In this document: positions 53,485 to 63,028 of the stretch, in pieces
How the letters are laid out: every line of letters begins with the position of its first letter
Numbering within the stretch: position 1 is the first letter of the stretch
Assembly (NCBI GenBank): GCA_965200225.1
Contig: CBDATM010000001.1
Location: 434,001 to 498,000 of the forward strand
Direction: 5' to 3'
Length of the DNA: 64,000 nt
DNA from: Foliamicus sp965200225
GTDB lineage: Bacteria; Pseudomonadota; Gammaproteobacteria; Steroidobacterales; Foliamicaceae
The notes under the pieces: generated by a model
Database searches by the model: none
Told to the model about the DNA's origin: nothing
Seen by the model: only the letters and a program-made list of their open reading frames with translations
Made by a program: the position numbers and the translations under genes

Positions 53485-56238
53485 ATGGTTACCGAGCCTG
53501 GCCGCAGGCGCCATCCGGCTTCTCTGCCGGCCGACAAGCGGCCCAATATCCACTTTTCCGAAACCGAAATTCCCTTGCGCGAGGATGTGCACGCATTGGG
53601 CGGTCAGATCGGCGCCATGGTGAAGGACCGTGGCGGCGAGGAATTGTGGAATGCCGTGGAGTCGGCCCGCACGCTGGCCATCGCCTGGCGCAACGGCGAC
53701 GCCGGCGCGCACGAACGTCTGGTGAAAGTGCTGAGCGGTCTGGATTACCGGAGCGCCCAGGATGTGTCGCGGGCGTTCGCAACCTGGTTTCAGGCTGTCA
53801 ACACCGCCGAACAACTGCACCGAACGCGCCGCCGCCGCGCCTTCCTGCATGACGCCAGCCGCCCGCAGCGCGGAGGCCCCGAGGCGATCTTTCGGCAGTT
53901 GCGCAAGGACGGCATGAATCTGGATCAGGCTGTGGAAATGATCAACTCGGTCCGGCTCAACCCCGTGTTCACCGGGCATCCGACCGAACCCACGCCCACC
54001 GCCGTGTTGCGGCAGCAAGCCGGGATTGCCGAGCTCCTGGAGGAGATGCATAACCGCAGCCAGGCGCCGCGGCAAGTGGACGCGCTGTTGCGGGCCGTGC
54101 AGGAAAAGGTCACGGCCATATGGCATTGCGAGGAGCACCCTCACGAGGAGACCACGGTCGCTGCCGAGGTGCAGCAACTGCTGTACTTCGTTACCGAAGT
54201 GATCTATCCGGCCTATCCGGATTTCTACGATTCGCTCGTGGAGGCCATGACGATCTGCTTCGGAGACGTGGCCAGGGACGTTGAGATTGCCAACCTGCTG
54301 CGTTTCCATTCGTCGATAGGCGGCGACCTTGAGGCGGATGCGGAAATTACTCCGCGCTCTATCCGCCTGTTATTCGATACCAAGCGCCTGGCGGTTCTCA
54401 ATCTCTACAGGAACGAATGCCTTGCGCTTTCCGACGCCATTACCCATTCCGGGCGGCGCATGGAAATCGGGGCGGACATCCGCCGCCGCCTGCGCGTTTA
54501 CCGGGAGCACTTCCCGGATGTGTACGGGCGGCTGGGACCCGACGAGCGCGACATGCCCTACCGTGTGCTTCTGCGCCTGATGGCGGCGCGCCTCGAGGCC
54601 ACGGCGCTGGACACCGCCTTTCACTACGATGACGAAAGAGAGTTCCTGGACGATCTGGAAGCTCTCGACGACGGCCTGTCGAAGCATGGCGGCGCCTTTG
54701 CCGGAAGCCGGGGAGTGCGCCGACTGGCGCGCCGGGTGGGGACTTTCGGCTTTCACCTGCTGGCGGTGGAGGTGCGTCAGCGCGCGTCGGTACTTCGGCG
54801 GGTGCTGGGCAAGGCTTTCGACCGCGCCGACTGGCAGTCGCCGACGGCGCGTCTTGGCTGCCTGCGCAGGGCGCTGGAGCGCGATGTGGGACGGCCGGAA
54901 GACCTGGGCAACGAGGGACTGCGCGCTCTGGCGCTGTTCGACGCCCTTCGCTATCTCAGGGGACGCTACGGTAAACATGCCCTGGGCGGCTTGCTGCTGG
55001 GCGGAGTGACGGAGCCGGCGGATGTTCTCGGAGCGCTCTTGCTGGCGCGCTGGGCGGGCTTCGAAAGGGGCGACGGGCTCACGCCGCTGGATCTGATCCC
55101 CGTATTCGAAAGCAATCTGGACGCCCGCCAGTGCTCTCGGATACTCCAGCAATTGCTGAACGAACCCGCCTACCGCCGGCACGTTGCATTTCGCAACGAT
55201 CAGCAGTTCGTGATGGTGGATCATGCCCGCGCGCGGCTGGATTTTGATCTGCTGTCCGAACAATGGTCGATTCAGGCTCTGCAAAAGGCGGCTGTCAGGA
55301 CCGTTACGAGCAACGGGACCACTCCGGTGTTGCTTCAGGGCCGCGGGAGCGCCTACGAGCGCAGCGGCCGCCGCCGCCTGCTGGCCGGCATTCCGGCCGA
55401 GCAACTCCAGCATCCCTTCAAGTACGCCGAGGCCGGAGAGCGGGCCGGGTTGCGCTACGGCATGCAGGGAATCGCGCTGCGGTCGCTGGAGCTTGCCGCC
55501 GGCGAGTTGCTGTTGGCCAAATCGGGAAAGGGCGGCGAAGCCATGCCTTCACACGCGGACGAAATCATGGCGAGCCTGGTCCAGGGCAGCCGCAAGGCCC
55601 ACAGCGCATTTCCCGGTGGCCCCCGGGGGATGATGGCCGAGTATTTCAAGCAGGCCACCCCGGCTGATCTGCTGGCGCGAATGCCCACAACCGCAAGGCG
55701 CAGCGGCATGCGGGAGGGCACGGCCGTGGAGCTTCCCAGGCCGCTGGTGTCCTTTTGCTGGGCGCAAAGCCGCAACCTGTTGCCGGGCTGGTACGGTTTC
55801 GGCGCGGGCCTGGAACAGGCGATCCGCCAGCATGGACTCAAGACCGTGCGCCGGGCTGCGGAAGACTGGCCCTATCTGCACGGCATGCTGCGCGATCTGG
55901 AGCTGGCCCTGGCCCGTTCGGACCTGGAAATGGCGGAGCGCTACTCGCGTCTGGCCGGCGAGCTGCACGACACATGTTTCTCGGTCATTCTCGAGGAACA
56001 TGAGCGAACGCTGGAAAACCTGTTGCGCGTGTTTCGGCGCAAGGTGCTGCTGGAAGACCAGCCGGCCCTGCGGCGTTCCATCCGCTTGCGCAATCCTTAT
56101 GTGGACCCGATGAACCTGTTGCAGGTGCGCTTGCTGTCACGCTGGCGCGAAACCGGGCGGGAATGTTCGGGCGATCTCTATTCGGCGCTCAAGTCCACGG
56201 TATACGGCATAGCGCGCGGCGTGCAGGAGGCCACCTGA
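53485..56238 (+). CDS. Phosphoenolpyruvate carboxylase homologue with altered active-site motifs
   Basis: The 917-residue protein aligns with PEP carboxylase over its full length and keeps the catalytic His (VFTGHPTEPT, His165), VEVRQ, and VFES with the metal-binding Glu542. However, where active enzymes have GYSDSxKDxG, this one has VDHARARLD (578-586); the GRGGxxxRGG loop is GRGSAYERSG (619-628); and TEQGE is AEAGE (648-652). The metal-binding Asp and the PEP-contacting loop residues are thus changed. It may have lost or altered activity. It sits 2 bp after gshA. A conventional reading as ppc is possible. Confidence 0.85.
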   Translation: MVTEPGRRRHPASLPADKRPNIHFSETEIPLREDVHALGGQIGAMVKDRGGEELWNAVESARTLAIAWRNGDAGAHERLVKVLSGLDYRSAQDVSRAFATWFQAVNTAEQLHRTRRRRAFLHDASRPQRGGPEAIFRQLRKDGMNLDQAVEMINSVRLNPVFTGHPTEPTPTAVLRQQAGIAELLEEMHNRSQAPRQVDALLRAVQEKVTAIWHCEEHPHEETTVAAEVQQLLYFVTEVIYPAYPDFYDSLVEAMTICFGDVARDVEIANLLRFHSSIGGDLEADAEITPRSIRLLFDTKRLAVLNLYRNECLALSDAITHSGRRMEIGADIRRRLRVYREHFPDVYGRLGPDERDMPYRVLLRLMAARLEATALDTAFHYDDEREFLDDLEALDDGLSKHGGAFAGSRGVRRLARRVGTFGFHLLAVEVRQRASVLRRVLGKAFDRADWQSPTARLGCLRRALERDVGRPEDLGNEGLRALALFDALRYLRGRYGKHALGGLLLGGVTEPADVLGALLLARWAGFERGDGLTPLDLIPVFESNLDARQCSRILQQLLNEPAYRRHVAFRNDQQFVMVDHARARLDFDLLSEQWSIQALQKAAVRTVTSNGTTPVLLQGRGSAYERSGRRRLLAGIPAEQLQHPFKYAEAGERAGLRYGMQGIALRSLELAAGELLLAKSGKGGEAMPSHADEIMASLVQGSRKAHSAFPGGPRGMMAEYFKQATPADLLARMPTTARRSGMREGTAVELPRPLVSFCWAQSRNLLPGWYGFGAGLEQAIRQHGLKTVRRAAEDWPYLHGMLRDLELALARSDLEMAERYSRLAGELHDTCFSVILEEHERTLENLLRVFRRKVLLEDQPALRRSIRLRNPYVDPMNLLQVRLLSRWRETGRECSGDLYSALKSTVYGIARGVQEAT

Positions 56239-56239
56239 G

Positions 56240-56395
56240 CGCCGCCCGCCTATTTCGTGAGGGCAGGTTTCTTGCCTCTCCTCTCGGCGGGGACGCATGA
56301 ACCCGTCCCTGGGGCTCGGCAACGGCATCCCGGCCGTTGACGCCCCGCCGAGAGGAGAGGCAAGAAACCTGCCCTCACGAAATAGGCGGGCGGCG
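56240..56395. repeat. Large palindrome D: perfect 53 bp arms, conserved core
   Basis: Arms 56240-56292 and 56343-56395 are perfect complements; the core 56293-56342 is the A-E type. It lies between convergent genes. Its inner arm differs from A, C and E, but the changes occur on both arms, so pairing is kept. Confidence 0.92.
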
Positions 56396-56425
56396 GGACG
56401 ACAGTGTGGTTCCTGATGGAAGCTG

Positions 56426-58903
56426 TCAGTCGCCGCGCAACACGCTTAGCAGGGGCGCTTTGAGGGCGCGTCTGGCGGCGAGCACGCCGGCGAGTCCGAT
56501 CAGCACTGCGCCGGAACCGATGCCCAGGGCCAGCAGGCCCGGATCCAGGCTGTAGTCGAGATCGAAGACCTGTTCGGCCAGCAAGAGGCCCAGCAGGCTG
56601 GCGGCTCCTGCGCCTAGCACTCCGGCGAGTCCGCCCAGCACGCCGAACTCCACGGCCAGACTCCGCAGGATGGTGGCGCGGCGGCCTCCCAGGGTGCGGA
56701 GCACGGCAGTCTGCAGCGAGCGTTCGCGGCGATTGGCGCGAACTGCCGCCAGAACCACAACGACCGCGGCCAGCACGCTGAAAGCGAAAACGAATTGCAC
56801 CGCCAGCCCGGCCCGGTCCAGAATCCGGCGGGCCTGGCCGATGATGGCGTCCAGGTCGATGATGGTTACGCCCGGATAGTTCTTGAGCAGCGTCATCAAT
56901 ACCTGTCCACGCTCCGGGGGGATGTAGGCGCTGGCGATCATCGTGTGGGGCAGATCGGCCGCATTGGGCGAGAGCACCAACTGGAAATTGGGATTGAAGG
57001 TGTCCCAGTCCACGCTGCGCAGGTTGCTGAGTTCCGCTTCGATTCCCACGCCGCCCACATCGAAGGTTACGCGGTCGCCCAGGGTAACGCCGAGGCGGGC
57101 CGCGGACTGCGAATCGGCGGACAATTCCGTGGGCCCCTGGTGCGGATCTTCCCACCACTCGCCGCGTATGACCCGGTCGCCCTGCGGGACCCCGGCGGAC
57201 CAGGACAGGTTGGACGACCTTTCGAGGGAGCGGCGGCCTTCGGGAAGAGGCGTCGACCATTCCTGGGCGGGAATTCCGTTGATGTGAGTGATCCGCGCCC
57301 GAATAAAGGGCAGCGCTTCGGAAAGATCAGGCACCTGTTCGCTCAGCAGCGCGCGCATGCCCGGCCATTCATCCGGGGCGATGTTGATGAAGAAGTAATT
57401 GGGCGCGTTCTGCGGCAGGGAGTCGCGCCAGGCATCCAGCAGGTCGGTTCGCATCACGCCCAGCAGCAATACCGCCATCAGTCCCAGCCCGAACCCGGCT
57501 ACTTGCGCCACGCTCTCGCCTCCCCCTCGGCGGACGTTGGCCAGCCCGTGCCGCCAGGCGACTCCGCCGGCGCCGCGCAGCGCTGACAGAACCCGGATCA
57601 GCAGCCAGCCGAGCAACAGTCCGGCGGCGGCGGTAAGGACCAGGCCGAGGCACATCCACAAAGCCAGCTCCCGGTCGCCGGCGAGAAGGGCGATGATGGC
57701 CAGAATCATTGCCAGCGGCGCCCCCTGGCGGAGCAGCGGCCCCGGACCCTTCATCGGCATGTCCTGCCGCAGCACCCGCAGCGGCGATGTCTTCGCCAGA
57801 CTCCTCAGCCAGGGGACCACGCAGGCCCCGGTAACCGCCAGAGCGATGACCGTTCCCGGGAGCAGGCTGCGCCATGTGGCCGGCGGCAACTGCAGATTGA
57901 TCACTTCGCGGGCATAAGCCGACAACGCCAGATGAGCGATGAAGCCGGCGGCGCTGCCCAGCGCGACGCCGAGCAGGCAAACCACAAGAATCGGCGCAAG
58001 GGAACGGCGGAACACCTGTTCCTGCGTAGCTCCCAAACACTTCTCCAGCGCCGCGGTAACCAGCCGGCTGCGGGTGTAGCTGCGCGCCGCCAGAGCGGTG
58101 GCGACGGCCGCCAGCACCACGCTCACCAGCGCCGCCAGCCCCAGAAACCGCCCGGCCCGCTCTACCGCCGCCGCCAGCGTCCGGCTGGCCTCTTCCAGGT
58201 TCTGCATGCGCTCGGCGGCTCTCAGACTGCCTTCTTCGGCGCGCCGGAACTCCAGCACCTGCTCCTTTGGCCCGGCGAACAGTTGCCGATAGGAAACGCG
58301 GCTTCCCGGCATTACCACGCCCATCGCCGCGACATCTTCAAGATTGGCCAGCACCGTGGGGCCCAATTGCTGAAAGCCGGTGCCCGGGTCTGGACGGTAG
58401 CGCAACACCCGGGTGGCCCGGAATTCCATGGACCCCAGGCGCATGGCCTGCCCAACTTCGATGTCCAGTTGCGCCAGCACCGCGGCGTCCACCCAAACCT
58501 CGCCCGATCGGGGGATGCCCCCGGCTGGCTTGTCGGGCCCGAAGGGCCGCTCGGAGGTTCGCACCTCGCCGCGCAGGGGATAGTCGCCGGACACCGCCAC
58601 CACCGAACTCAGGGCGGTCCGCTCCTCGGTATAGGCAACCGTAGCGAAAGACCAGGTTTCGGCGCTTTGCAGGCCGTAGGCGCCCGCCCGGTCAAGGCGC
58701 TGCGGGTCCGGCTGCGACGGAGCGGCGAAGGCCAGGTCGGCCGCCAGCACCTCGGCGGCCTGCTGCCGTACCGCGGCGCCGATCCGTTCGGTCAGCAGAC
58801 TGACGGCGGCCACGGCGGCCACCGACACGGCAAGCGCCGAGAGCATTACGGTAAAGTCGCCCGCGCGCAGCTCGCGCAACCATTTCCGAACGGACGAACT
58901 CAC
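56426..58903 (-). CDS. ABC transporter permease, FtsX/YbbP family
   Basis: This 825-residue inner-membrane protein has an N-terminal helix, a large periplasmic domain, an FtsX core, further helices, a second periplasmic domain and a C-terminal FtsX core with LRTLGGRRATILRSLAVEFGVLGGLAG, the typical two-FtsX YbbP layout. Such permeases need a YbbA-type ATPase; none lies next to it. The frame is open to 58996; GTG 58903 gives the family start. Substrate unknown, perhaps lipids. Confidence 0.88.
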   Translation of the reverse strand: MSSSVRKWLRELRAGDFTVMLSALAVSVAAVAAVSLLTERIGAAVRQQAAEVLAADLAFAAPSQPDPQRLDRAGAYGLQSAETWSFATVAYTEERTALSSVVAVSGDYPLRGEVRTSERPFGPDKPAGGIPRSGEVWVDAAVLAQLDIEVGQAMRLGSMEFRATRVLRYRPDPGTGFQQLGPTVLANLEDVAAMGVVMPGSRVSYRQLFAGPKEQVLEFRRAEEGSLRAAERMQNLEEASRTLAAAVERAGRFLGLAALVSVVLAAVATALAARSYTRSRLVTAALEKCLGATQEQVFRRSLAPILVVCLLGVALGSAAGFIAHLALSAYAREVINLQLPPATWRSLLPGTVIALAVTGACVVPWLRSLAKTSPLRVLRQDMPMKGPGPLLRQGAPLAMILAIIALLAGDRELALWMCLGLVLTAAAGLLLGWLLIRVLSALRGAGGVAWRHGLANVRRGGGESVAQVAGFGLGLMAVLLLGVMRTDLLDAWRDSLPQNAPNYFFINIAPDEWPGMRALLSEQVPDLSEALPFIRARITHINGIPAQEWSTPLPEGRRSLERSSNLSWSAGVPQGDRVIRGEWWEDPHQGPTELSADSQSAARLGVTLGDRVTFDVGGVGIEAELSNLRSVDWDTFNPNFQLVLSPNAADLPHTMIASAYIPPERGQVLMTLLKNYPGVTIIDLDAIIGQARRILDRAGLAVQFVFAFSVLAAVVVVLAAVRANRRERSLQTAVLRTLGGRRATILRSLAVEFGVLGGLAGVLGAGAASLLGLLLAEQVFDLDYSLDPGLLALGIGSGAVLIGLAGVLAARRALKAPLLSVLRGD

Positions 58904-59012
58904 AGGAATGAACTCACAAGTGAACTCACAGGCATCATCGCGGCGCAAACTTTCGCATATACTGCAACCCCGCTCAAGGCAAAGGCGTATCCGCAAGCCC
59001 CCCCCTGGGCTC

Positions 59013-61178
59013 GTGAAGACTCAATTCCTGCTATGCCTGACGGCTGCCGCGATGGTTGCCTGCGTTGCCGAGGATCCGCAGATGCCAGCAGAATCCAAGC
59101 CGCTCGTTGCGCCCGTAGCCGAACGGCGGCCGCACTCCTACACGCACCACGGCGTTACGGTCGAGGATCCCTACCACTGGCTCAAGGACGCCAGCTATCC
59201 GCAGGTGGACGACGCCGACATCCTCGCCTACCTGGAAGCGGAGAACGCCTACTTCGAGAGCGTAATGCAACCTCGCCGCGGCCTGGTGCAAACCTTGTTC
59301 GAGGAGATCAAGGCACGCCAGAACCCCGATGAATCCGGCGTGCCCTGGCTGGAGGGCGGCTGGTACTATCAGTGGCGCTTCGAGCAGGACGGCCAGTACC
59401 GCATCTGGCAGCGTTGGCCGGCGAACGACGGCGATGCGCGCTCCGGACCGCCCGCCAACGCTCACATCGTGCTTGACGAGCCGGAACTCGCCCGCGGCCA
59501 GGAGTACTTCCGTCTCGGGGCTTTCGCCGTCAGCAACGGCGGCGGTCTTTTGGCGTACAGCGCCGATACCAACGGGTCGGAACGCTACACGCTCAGGATC
59601 AAGAACCTGGAAAGTGGGGAATTGCTCCCTGCGCAGATCGAAAACACCATCGGAAGCCCTGCGTGGGCGGCGGATGATTCGGCTTTGCTGTACGTAGCGG
59701 TGGACGAGAACTGGCGGCCCTACCAGGTTCGCCGGCATGTTCTTGGCCAGCCCGTGGAGAGCGATACCGTCGTTTACGAAGAAGATGACCCTGCCTTCTT
59801 CGTACGCTTGTCGCGTTCCGGCTCCCGGCGTTACCTGCTGATTCACACCGCCGACAACGTAACCTCCGAGGCGCACTTCATCCCCGCCGCCGAGACGGCT
59901 GCGAAACCGCGCCTGCTGTCGCCCCGGCGCGAGCGCCACGAATACAGCGTGGATCATCAAGAGGGCCGTTTCGTAATCCGCAGCAACAATCGGCACAAGA
60001 ATTTCCGGCTGCTTGCCGCGCTCGAGGATAGCCCCTCCGAGGATGCCTGGAAGCCGCTGCTGGAAGGCTCCGACGAGCTCTATGTTCGCGGCTTCGACGT
60101 GTTTGCCGACTTCATTGCGGTGGTGGAGCGAATCAACGGCGTCAATGGAATTCGGCTGATCCGTCGCGACGGCAGCCATGTTCACGTTCCTCTGCCGGAG
60201 ACCGCCAGTTCGGTGGGGCTGGGCGACAACGCCGAGTACGAAACGCAAACGCTGCGGCTCGATTACTCCTCGATGATCACGCCTTCGACGGTGTTCGATT
60301 ACCACCTCGGCTCCGGCGCGCTGGAAGTCCGCAAGGCGCGGGAGATCCCGAGCGGATACGACAGGCAACTTTACGTTACCGAGCGTCTGATGGCTGCCGC
60401 CCGGGACGGCGCGGAGATTCCCATTTCGATAGTGCGGCGCAAGGACACGGCGGTGGACGGCACGGCGCCCCTGTATCTTTACGGATACGGTGCCTACGGC
60501 CATGCCATGGCGCCCTCGTTTTCCTCGTCGCGGCTGTCGCTTCTTGATCGCGGTTTCATCTACGCCATCGCCCATATTCGCGGCGGCGACGACCTCGGCT
60601 ATCACTGGTACGAGGAAGGCAAGCTCGACCAGCGGACCAACACCTTCAACGACTTCGTGGATGTTGCCCGGCATCTCGTCGCGGAAGGCTACGGGGCCGA
60701 GGGCCGCATTGCGATTGCGGGCGGCAGCGCCGGCGGCGAACTGATGGGCGCCGTTGTCAATCAGGCGCCCGAGTTGTGGGGCGCGGTCGCGGCGCATGTG
60801 CCGTTCGTGGATGTGCTCAACACGATGCTGGACGAGTCGCTTCCGCTCACGCCCACGGAATGGCCGGAGTGGGGCAATCCCATCGAAGACCCGGCCGCCT
60901 TCGCCCTGATTCGTTCCTATTCCCCCTACGACCAGCTCAAACCGGGCCGCTATCCGCCGATGCTGGTGACCGGCGGCTTGAACGATCCGCGGGTGACCTA
61001 CTGGGAGCCTGCCAAGTACGTCGCCAAACTGCGAACGCTCAAGACCGGCAACAGCCCGTTGCTGCTCAAAACCAACATGGGTGCCGGTCACGGCGGCAAT
61101 TCAGGCCGCTACGATTCGCTCTACGAGGTGGCGGAGGAATACGCCTTCATGCTCTGGTCGCTGGGTTTGGCGGAATAG
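59013..61178 (+). CDS. ptrB: Oligopeptidase B (protease II), predicted lipoprotein
   Basis: The 721-residue serine peptidase cleaves after basic residues in short peptides. It has the beta-propeller N-terminal half, Ser572 in GGSAGG, VPFVDVLNTMLDESLPLT (oligopeptidase B hallmark), then GLNDPRV and GAGHGG with the Asp and His. The N-terminus has a signal with lipobox MVAC, so unlike the usual cytosolic enzyme it may be exported. GTG 59013 is the start consistent with that signal. The stop lies inside palindrome E. Confidence 0.92.
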   Translation: MKTQFLLCLTAAAMVACVAEDPQMPAESKPLVAPVAERRPHSYTHHGVTVEDPYHWLKDASYPQVDDADILAYLEAENAYFESVMQPRRGLVQTLFEEIKARQNPDESGVPWLEGGWYYQWRFEQDGQYRIWQRWPANDGDARSGPPANAHIVLDEPELARGQEYFRLGAFAVSNGGGLLAYSADTNGSERYTLRIKNLESGELLPAQIENTIGSPAWAADDSALLYVAVDENWRPYQVRRHVLGQPVESDTVVYEEDDPAFFVRLSRSGSRRYLLIHTADNVTSEAHFIPAAETAAKPRLLSPRRERHEYSVDHQEGRFVIRSNNRHKNFRLLAALEDSPSEDAWKPLLEGSDELYVRGFDVFADFIAVVERINGVNGIRLIRRDGSHVHVPLPETASSVGLGDNAEYETQTLRLDYSSMITPSTVFDYHLGSGALEVRKAREIPSGYDRQLYVTERLMAAARDGAEIPISIVRRKDTAVDGTAPLYLYGYGAYGHAMAPSFSSSRLSLLDRGFIYAIAHIRGGDDLGYHWYEEGKLDQRTNTFNDFVDVARHLVAEGYGAEGRIAIAGGSAGGELMGAVVNQAPELWGAVAAHVPFVDVLNTMLDESLPLTPTEWPEWGNPIEDPAAFALIRSYSPYDQLKPGRYPPMLVTGGLNDPRVTYWEPAKYVAKLRTLKTGNSPLLLKTNMGAGHGGNSGRYDSLYEVAEEYAFMLWSLGLAE

Positions 61179-61326
61179 TCTGTCTCTTGCCTGAGGGCGG
61201 GTTTCTACTCCCTCCTCTCGCAGGGGCGTCAACGGCAGGATGCCGTTGCCGAGCCCCAGGACGGGTTCATGCGTCCCCTGCGAGAGGAGGGAGTAGAAAC
61301 CCGCCCTCAGGCAAGAGACAGACTAT
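61175..61326. repeat. Large palindrome E: perfect 52 bp arms, conserved core
   Basis: Arms 61175-61226 and 61275-61326 are perfect complements; the 48 bp core is the A-E type in the orientation of A. The ptrB stop codon lies in the left arm. The inner arm (TTGCCTGAGGGCGGG) resembles the core-less hairpin at 47775. Confidence 0.92.
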
Positions 61327-61420
61327 CGTCGTTTCGGGATTATGATTCGCCTAGGGTCTGAGGGGTTTCCTGCGGGCCTGCCTGGTAGAGATACGCTGGA
61401 GCGCGCTTGTCGTTGACTGA

Positions 61421-61972
61421 ATGATTGCTGACGCATCCTTTTTCGCGATACTCACCCTCACAGGGCTGGCGTTCATTCCAGGCTTGGCTCACAAGCTGCG
61501 CGAGCCCAGCGCTTTCGCCCGGGCCGTGCGCGAATACGAACTGCTTCCGGGGGCGCTTGCGCTGCCTGCGGCAATTTTCCTGGTAATCGCTGAGTTTTCT
61601 ACGGTTGCGCTCATCGCCGGGTCTTTCCTGTTGTTGCGCGCGGGTGAATTTTTTCCGGGGCGTTTGGGTCTGGGTGTGGCCGGCTCCTTGCTGGCGCTTT
61701 ACGGGTTGGCCATGTTTGTCAATCTGGTCCGGAAACGATATGGGCTTGATTGCGGTTGCTCGCGGGGCGGTATGCCGATTTCCGGCGGGCTGATCCTGCG
61801 CAACTTCGGCCTTGCGCTGCTGGCATGGGCCGGGGTGATGATCGGCGCGCCCACGCCGCAAACGCTGTTGTTGGGCGCAGCCGCCGGAACCGCCCTGTTT
61901 CTGGCCTACCAGACCAGCACGCGGATTTTGTCCAACCGGACGCAGGCCCGGGTCATGAGCAACGATCAGTGA
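61421..61972 (+). CDS. mauE: MauE-like methylamine utilisation membrane protein
   Basis: This 183-residue membrane protein has four to five helices and the conserved DCGCSRGG (Cys111, Cys113), the MauE/DoxX-like signature. In methylotrophs MauE helps form periplasmic disulfides or mature methylamine dehydrogenase. It overlaps mauD by 4 bp (GTGA). The dehydrogenase subunits (mauA, mauB) are not in the window. Confidence 0.88.
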   Translation: MIADASFFAILTLTGLAFIPGLAHKLREPSAFARAVREYELLPGALALPAAIFLVIAEFSTVALIAGSFLLLRAGEFFPGRLGLGVAGSLLALYGLAMFVNLVRKRYGLDCGCSRGGMPISGGLILRNFGLALLAWAGVMIGAPTPQTLLLGAAAGTALFLAYQTSTRILSNRTQARVMSNDQ

Positions 61973-62624
61973 CTGAACTGCAGATCGCCTCCATGGTGCT
62001 CTTGTGGGTGGTGGTGCTCGTTTTGGGCGTGCTGCTGTTTGCACTTGCCCGGCAGGTGGGCGTAATCCTGGAGCGGGTCTCGCCGGTAGGGGCGCTCATG
62101 ACCAACGCGTCGTTGCAAGTTGGCGCGCCGGCGCCAATCCTGCAATTGCAAACGCTGGACGGACAACGGCTGGAGCTTGGCGGCAAGCCCGCACGCTCGA
62201 ACAATGCCCGCGCCTCGCTGTTGCTGTTCGTGGGGCCGAAGTGCCCCGTGTGCAAGTCGCTGCTGCCGGCGGTACGGTCCGTGGCCAGGAGCGAAGCTGC
62301 CTCGATGGAGCTGGTGCTGGCGAGCGCCGGCGGCAGCGAAGACGCGCATCGGCGCTATGTTGCCCGGCATAAGCTTGAGGGCATTCCCTATGTGGTGTCG
62401 GAGGTGCTGGGGCGCGCCTATGGCGTGGCCAAACTGCCCTATGCGGTGCTGATTGACGAGAACCAGCGTTCGGCATGGTGAACTCCCGCGAGCACATCGA
62501 GAGCCTTCTGGAGGCCAGGGAGAAGGGCGTCGGATCGCTCCAGCAGTTCCTCGCTGAGCAGTCCGCAGCAGAATCAGAGCAGCCCGCCTCCGCGAGGAGT
62601 TCTCAGGCCCCGCGGGATTCGTGA
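61969..62624 (+). pseudogene. mauD: MauD-like thioredoxin-fold protein, frameshifted
   Basis: From GTG 61969 the frame encodes a MauD-type protein: membrane helix (MVLLWVVVLVLGVLLFALA), then a thioredoxin fold with CPVC (Cys92, Cys95). It ends early at 62479-62481 after LIDENQRSAW. A different frame, from about 62465 to the TGA at 62622-62624, continues the expected C-terminus (GMVNSREHIESLLEAREKG). A 1-2 base change near 62465 would join them. It may be a true mutation or an assembly error; the active-site part is intact either way. Confidence 0.8.
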
Positions 62625-62677
62625 TTTGCTCGCCCAGGGCCTCCACGCGAGCGGCAGCAGTTGCGCGGGTAGCCGGG

Positions 62678-63028
62678 CTAATGCGTACTGCTATCGGTCG
62701 TCAGTGGAAGCGGCAGTTCGGGCGCGGTTTTGCGAAGTTCCTCGAGGATGCGTTTGCGCCTGGCTTGCGGGTCGAGTTCGGGGCTCTTTCTGAGTTCCGC
62801 GACTTCTTCCACAGTGTAGGGCCGAAACGGGACCGGCAGTTGCGCCCTGCTGAAGTTCGACAACATCCAGTTCATCAGTTCCGAGAGTTCGTTGTCGGGC
62901 AGCGGCGAACTGGCCACTCCGCTCACGTTGATCAGGAAAGCGCGGCCGTCTTCGCTGTGAAGAAAAAATCCGACGAAGTCCTTGAGCCCGGGGATTCGTT
63001 CTTCTATGCCCTCGCCGTCGGACAGGGG
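62678..63028 (-). pseudogene. Cytochrome c-like gene, 3' part only
   Basis: The C-terminal about 115 codons resemble c-type cytochromes seen near mau-type genes: LSDGEGIEERIPGLKDFVGFFLHSEDGRAFLINVSGVASSPL, then LSELMNWMLSNF and RPYTVEEVAELRK. The heme-binding CxxCH, expected just upstream of LSDGEG, is absent: homology stops at about 63028, where the passenger sequence on the other strand begins. It therefore looks truncated by rearrangement. Confidence 0.65.
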
